Source of the DNA: Candidatus Dojkabacteria bacterium
Lineage (GTDB): Bacteria; Patescibacteriota; Dojkabacteria; SC72; JAHDCA01
Reading direction: 5' to 3'
Assembly (NCBI GenBank): GCA_020630115.1
Contig: JAHDCA010000036.1
Coordinates: 1 to 8,816 of the forward strand
DNA: 8,816 nucleotides
Positions 5,568 to 8,816 of the stretch are shown piece by piece. Under the pieces are notes generated by a model. That model saw nothing but the letters and a program-made list of their open reading frames with translations, was not told the origin of the DNA and searched no databases. Position 1 is the first letter of the stretch; every line of letters begins with the position of its first letter. The translations under genes and the position numbers were made by a program.

Positions 5568-8500
5568 ATGATTAATAAAGAACAAAACATTGCTGTTGAG
5601 CATAAAAAAGGTCCGTTAATGATAATTGCTGGTGCTGGAACAGGTAAAACCTTTGTTCTAACAAAAAGGATCGCTCATATAATTTCTAAAGAGTGGGCTA
5701 AATCGGATGAAATCCTAGCTATGACCTTCACAGAAAAGGCTGCTCTAGAGATGAAAGAAAGGGTTGAGAAAGAGCTTGGAGGTGGTTACTATGATTTAAA
5801 CATATCAACATTTCATGGCTTCTGTGATCGTTTTCTTAGAGATGAAGGTTTGTATATTGGTTTGGATACTGGTTATCAAATTGTTACTGATACTCAAAGA
5901 AACGTTCTGTTTAAGAAACATCTTTTTGATTTTGAACTCGAAGACTTGGTGCCGATCAATAAGCCGTATGCAAATTTGAACAAGATCTTAAGTTTTTTTG
6001 ATCGACTTGCTGACTATGACATCACTCCTGATATCTACTTAGAAAGGGTTGAGATGATTAAGTCCTCTCATCAGGACGAGGATATAGATGAGGTTGAGGC
6101 TCAGGAAAATTACCGATTCTATAAAAGGTTAGGTAATGCTTATAAGAAGTGGGAAGAGATTCGGATTGAAAATTCGATGCTTACATTTGCTGACTTGATC
6201 TCATTTACATTAAAGACTTTACGTGAGAAACCATCTGTTAAAGCTAAGTATAATAAACTTTTCAAATACGTGCTTGTTGATGAATTTCAAGACACAAATA
6301 CATCTCAAGCCAAATTGATTGAGGAGTTAACAAATTCTGATCAGAACATCACAGTAGTCGGCGATGATGATCAGTCAATCTACATGTTCCGTGGAGCAAG
6401 CATTGAAAATATTCTTGATTTTACTAAAACTTATCCCAAAGCTAAGAAAGTCGTTCTAAACAAAAATTATCGTTCTAGACAAGAGATACTTGATTTAGCT
6501 TATGAAAGCATACAGTTTAATAATCCAAAAAGATTAGAGATTCAAGAAGATGTTCAGAAGAAGCTCATTGCTTCTAATGAAGAAATGTTGAAGCTCAAAG
6601 GCCAAGCAGTATCGATCTTTAACGTTAAAAATACAACGAGTGAAGCTGAGATTATAGCCAAAAAGATTTTACAGCTCAAAGAAGAAGGTGTTGGTTACGA
6701 TGATATGGCAATTCTATACAGAAGTGAAAGTCATTGTTCGCAGGTCTTGCAACACTTAAGGCACTATAATGTACCGTTCAAATTCCAAGGTAAGAAAGGT
6801 ATCTTTTCGAGACCTGAAGTCCGAGACCTTATCTCTATGCTTAGAGTCCTTGCAGATACGAACAGAGATGAATCCTTTTTTGATATCCTGGCAATGGAGA
6901 GTTTTGAGATCGATTCACAAGATATACTTAAGATCTTTGCATGTGCTAAAAGCCTACGTATAAATCCGTATCAAGTTGCTCAAAGACTGAGTTTCCAAGA
7001 CGAGGCAAATCTACCAAAGCAGATAGTTAGTCTAAACTCCAAGTTAGACCAGAGAACTTTAGAGTCGATTCAATTAATTATCGAGCAGTTTAAAAAATTC
7101 TCAGAGATGTTAAAGCAAGAGTTGCCAGTATCTCAGATAGTATACGAATTTATTAATTTTTCTAAGATTTTCAAATTACTTACTGACGAAAATAATAGTG
7201 ATCCGTTAGCTTACTATAAAGTCCAGAATGTGAGTAAATTTTTAAATACTGTCTTGGAATTTGAACAATCAAGTGAATACGGTAACATCTTCCAAGTGAT
7301 TGACTATATTGATAGTTCGATAGATGCAGGTGAAAGCCCAAGTGATGAAGATGATTTATTAGAAGACTTAGACGCTGTAAATCTATTAACTGCTCACAGG
7401 TCTAAAGGCTTAGAATTTGACCATGTTTTTGTCATCAATATGGTTGACGGGAGATTCCCATTAACCAGGGGAGGAAGAGGTGAGATCGATATTCCCTTGC
7501 AGTTACATGGTGGAGATGTTGATCAGGAAGTTGATTTGAAAGAGATGAAGATTCATGAGGAACGAAGACTATTCTATGTAGCCGCCACAAGAGCAAAGAA
7601 AAGTCTGTATTTGACTATCCCTAAAAGGATAATAGGTAATAAAACAGATTCAAAACCCTCGCGTTTTTTGGCTGAATTAGAAGAAAACATTTCTTTTACT
7701 AACGAGGAGTCTGAAACTCAGATTGATTCAAATGGTAAGGCAGATACTGATGTGTTTGTAGAGACTAGCGACGATAGGACTGGCGAATTAGATAGCGATA
7801 CTAATCGGGAGATTTACTTGAATGAAGATTTTGCGAAGAAGCTTAGTTATTCCGCGATGTCAACATATGAGAATTGCCCATGGCAATTTAGATACAGTAA
7901 GGTTTACGGTCTAAGAGGTGCCGAGAGTCATGTCTTTAGCTATGGTAGCTCTATTCATGCTGCAATGCAGTACTTTTATAAAAACCAAATTCGTTATCAC
8001 GGTGGCGAAAAGGACTTTGAAGCGCAATTAACATTAAAGGAGTTGTTAGCATTGTTAGATAGGCATTGGATTGTAGCTGGTTACTTGTCTCTCGACCATA
8101 TGAAAGCAAGAAAGAAGAAAGCGAAAGAAGTTCTCACTGAATTTTACGAAAAGAGATACTCTGTAGAAGATAGGGTTGTTAAAGTTGAAGAGTATTTCGA
8201 AGTATCTGTTGGAGATATCGTGGTTAATGGGATGATTGACCGAATCGATATGATTGAAGGCGGTAAAGTGAAGGTGGTTGATTATAAAACCGGTTCTGTT
8301 AAAAAAGATAAGAAGGATATGGCGAAGTACGAAAATCAGGTGGCTCTCTATTCAATGGCTTTAGAGAAAGTAGGCTATGAAGTTGGTAAAGCTGAGTTGT
8401 ATTTTGTTGAAGAAGATGAGATCGTCGAGATCGAAGACTTTGAAGGTAGGAAAGAAGAACTGGTACCATGGATTGAGGGTATTGCAAAAGATATACGCGA

Positions 8501-8579
8501 ATACAAATTTGAACCTAATCCAGGCTTTAACTGTCATTATTGTAGCTTTAATCAGATCTGTGATCATTCGACAGTTTAA
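5568..8579 (+). CDS. UvrD/Rep-family superfamily 1 helicase fused to a RecB-like nuclease with iron-sulfur cysteines
   Basis: This 1003-residue ATP-dependent 3'-5' DNA translocase/helicase carries a C-terminal PD-(D/E)XK nuclease, an architecture like AdnA/AdnB or AddB-type end-processing enzymes. Helicase motifs in order: Walker A GAGTGKT (22-28), Ia MTFTEKAALEM (53-63), TFHGFCDRFL, II VDEFQDT (237-243), III VGDDDQSIYMFRG (264-276), IV NKNYRS, V TAHRSKGLEF (608-617), VI ERRLFYVAATRAKK (665-678). An acidic, low-complexity linker (about 710-755) leads to the nuclease: SYSAMSTYENCPWQF with Cys770, GSSIHAA with His797, MIDRID with Asp891, and VVDYKTG with Asp905 and Lys907. CHYCSFNQIC gives Cys989, 992 and 998, completing a probable 4Fe-4S staple with Cys770. 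All catalytic residues are intact. It lies 24 bases behind endonuclease IV and has no Shine-Dalgarno. It probably processes double-strand breaks; whether it needs a partner subunit is not shown here. Confidence 0.93.
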   Translation: MINKEQNIAVEHKKGPLMIIAGAGTGKTFVLTKRIAHIISKEWAKSDEILAMTFTEKAALEMKERVEKELGGGYYDLNISTFHGFCDRFLRDEGLYIGLDTGYQIVTDTQRNVLFKKHLFDFELEDLVPINKPYANLNKILSFFDRLADYDITPDIYLERVEMIKSSHQDEDIDEVEAQENYRFYKRLGNAYKKWEEIRIENSMLTFADLISFTLKTLREKPSVKAKYNKLFKYVLVDEFQDTNTSQAKLIEELTNSDQNITVVGDDDQSIYMFRGASIENILDFTKTYPKAKKVVLNKNYRSRQEILDLAYESIQFNNPKRLEIQEDVQKKLIASNEEMLKLKGQAVSIFNVKNTTSEAEIIAKKILQLKEEGVGYDDMAILYRSESHCSQVLQHLRHYNVPFKFQGKKGIFSRPEVRDLISMLRVLADTNRDESFFDILAMESFEIDSQDILKIFACAKSLRINPYQVAQRLSFQDEANLPKQIVSLNSKLDQRTLESIQLIIEQFKKFSEMLKQELPVSQIVYEFINFSKIFKLLTDENNSDPLAYYKVQNVSKFLNTVLEFEQSSEYGNIFQVIDYIDSSIDAGESPSDEDDLLEDLDAVNLLTAHRSKGLEFDHVFVINMVDGRFPLTRGGRGEIDIPLQLHGGDVDQEVDLKEMKIHEERRLFYVAATRAKKSLYLTIPKRIIGNKTDSKPSRFLAELEENISFTNEESETQIDSNGKADTDVFVETSDDRTGELDSDTNREIYLNEDFAKKLSYSAMSTYENCPWQFRYSKVYGLRGAESHVFSYGSSIHAAMQYFYKNQIRYHGGEKDFEAQLTLKELLALLDRHWIVAGYLSLDHMKARKKKAKEVLTEFYEKRYSVEDRVVKVEEYFEVSVGDIVVNGMIDRIDMIEGGKVKVVDYKTGSVKKDKKDMAKYENQVALYSMALEKVGYEVGKAELYFVEEDEIVEIEDFEGRKEELVPWIEGIAKDIREYKFEPNPGFNCHYCSFNQICDHSTV

Positions 8580-8654
8580 CTTCCGGTTAGGTATTTAGTT
8601 GGTTTACAATTCTTTCTGATCTAACCAAACCTTCTAAAATTCCCAAATCAAGGC

Positions 8655-8660
8655 TATAAT
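8655..8660 (+). promoter_or_regulatory. Perfect -10 box of the gene at the right edge, leaderless arrangement
   Basis: TATAAT ends 6 bases before the ATG at 8667. The hexamer 17 bases upstream is TTCTAA (8632-8637), a weak -35. An in-frame ATG at 8661 abuts the box and would lie upstream of any normal transcription start, so 8667 is the better start codon. A weak inverted repeat (TTGGTT near 8599, AACCAA near 8623) lies between the helicase stop and this box. Confidence 0.6.
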
Positions 8661-8666
8661 ATGCTA

Positions 8667-8816
8667 ATGAAGAATTTTAATCTTGGAAGGTGTCTATTCA
8701 AGTCATTTATTATTATGACGTCCCTTTCTTTAATACCAGGTAAGTCAATTAATGCTCAAGGGCTTACAGAAAGGATTGAAGAGCTCGAAAGAGTTGCTGT
8801 TTCTAGTGGAGCTGGA
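8667..8816 (+). CDS. Exported protein of unknown function (N-terminus only, cut by window edge)
   Basis: Fifty codons are visible. The start MKNFNLGRCLFKS gives a basic n-region. A hydrophobic core FIIMTSLSLIPG follows, then SINA-QG as a likely signal peptidase I site after about residue 30. The mature part begins GLTERIEELERVAVSSG, which looks like the start of a helix or coiled coil, as in many envelope-associated proteins and secreted peptidoglycan hydrolases. That similarity is too general to name a family. The frame is open to the last base. Start choice rests on the -10 box 6 nt upstream. It is transcribed separately from the helicase gene, 87 bases away. Confidence 0.65.
   Translation, partial: MKNFNLGRCLFKSFIIMTSLSLIPGKSINAQGLTERIEELERVAVSSGAG

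Noticed and set aside
6769..6963. Plus-strand ORF of 64 codons
   Set aside because: It is an alternative frame inside the helicase-nuclease gene with no start signal and no recognisable motif.
8299..8598. Three short ORFs on both strands near the end of the helicase gene
   Set aside because: All overlap the nuclease domain and its iron-sulfur cysteines, which are clearly coding in the main frame.
8585..8628. Inverted repeats GGTTAG/CTAACC and TTGGTT/AACCAA after the helicase gene
   Set aside because: Each gives only six pairs with a large loop and no T-run; too weak to call a terminator.

Overview
The window looks like chromosomal DNA of a small-genome, AT-rich bacterium, most likely a Candidate Phyla Radiation (Patescibacteria) lineage such as Dojkabacteria/WS6. 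That placement is an inference from AT-rich composition, short intergenic gaps, no convincing Shine-Dalgarno sequence at any start, several -10 boxes directly before start codons, a diverged GGDEF protein and a one-chain helicase-nuclease. The standard code is in use: both TAA and TGA end genes.

Left part (1-1200): a GGDEF-family gene enters from the left edge. It is split into two frames at a TA-rich run near 295-310, and its signature motif is degenerate (GPNIY for GGDEF). It ends inside a hairpin-forming repeat (copy 1, 1142-1180) that lies between it and a convergent S51-type peptidase.

Middle (1196-3690): on the minus strand are the S51 peptidase and, upstream of it, a 35-residue ORF that resembles only the first transmembrane segment of an EamA/DMT transporter. 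Each has a TATAAT box 5 nt before its ATG. Divergently on the plus strand is a shikimate-dehydrogenase-like gene interrupted by an in-frame TAA and lacking the catalytic Lys/Asp pair. It is followed 1 nt later by an intact short-chain dehydrogenase/reductase. A second copy of the hairpin repeat (3650-3689) follows the SDR, so a 2.5-kb block of partly decayed accessory genes is bracketed by two direct repeat copies.

Right part (3700-8816): a TehB-like SAM methyltransferase is transcribed from a probable leaderless promoter. Next comes a minus-strand tRNA-Ser(GCU) with its own promoter. Then come two DNA-repair genes that are probably cotranscribed: endonuclease IV with all nine metal ligands, and a 1003-residue UvrD/Rep-type helicase fused to a RecB-like nuclease with an iron-sulfur cysteine set. 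The start of an exported protein, again behind a TATAAT box close to its ATG, runs off the right edge.

No mobile-element transposase, CRISPR array or phage module is visible. The most notable signals are the recurrent TATAAT-(5 to 7 nt)-ATG arrangement, the paired hairpin repeats, the two disrupted genes, and the DNA-repair gene pair.
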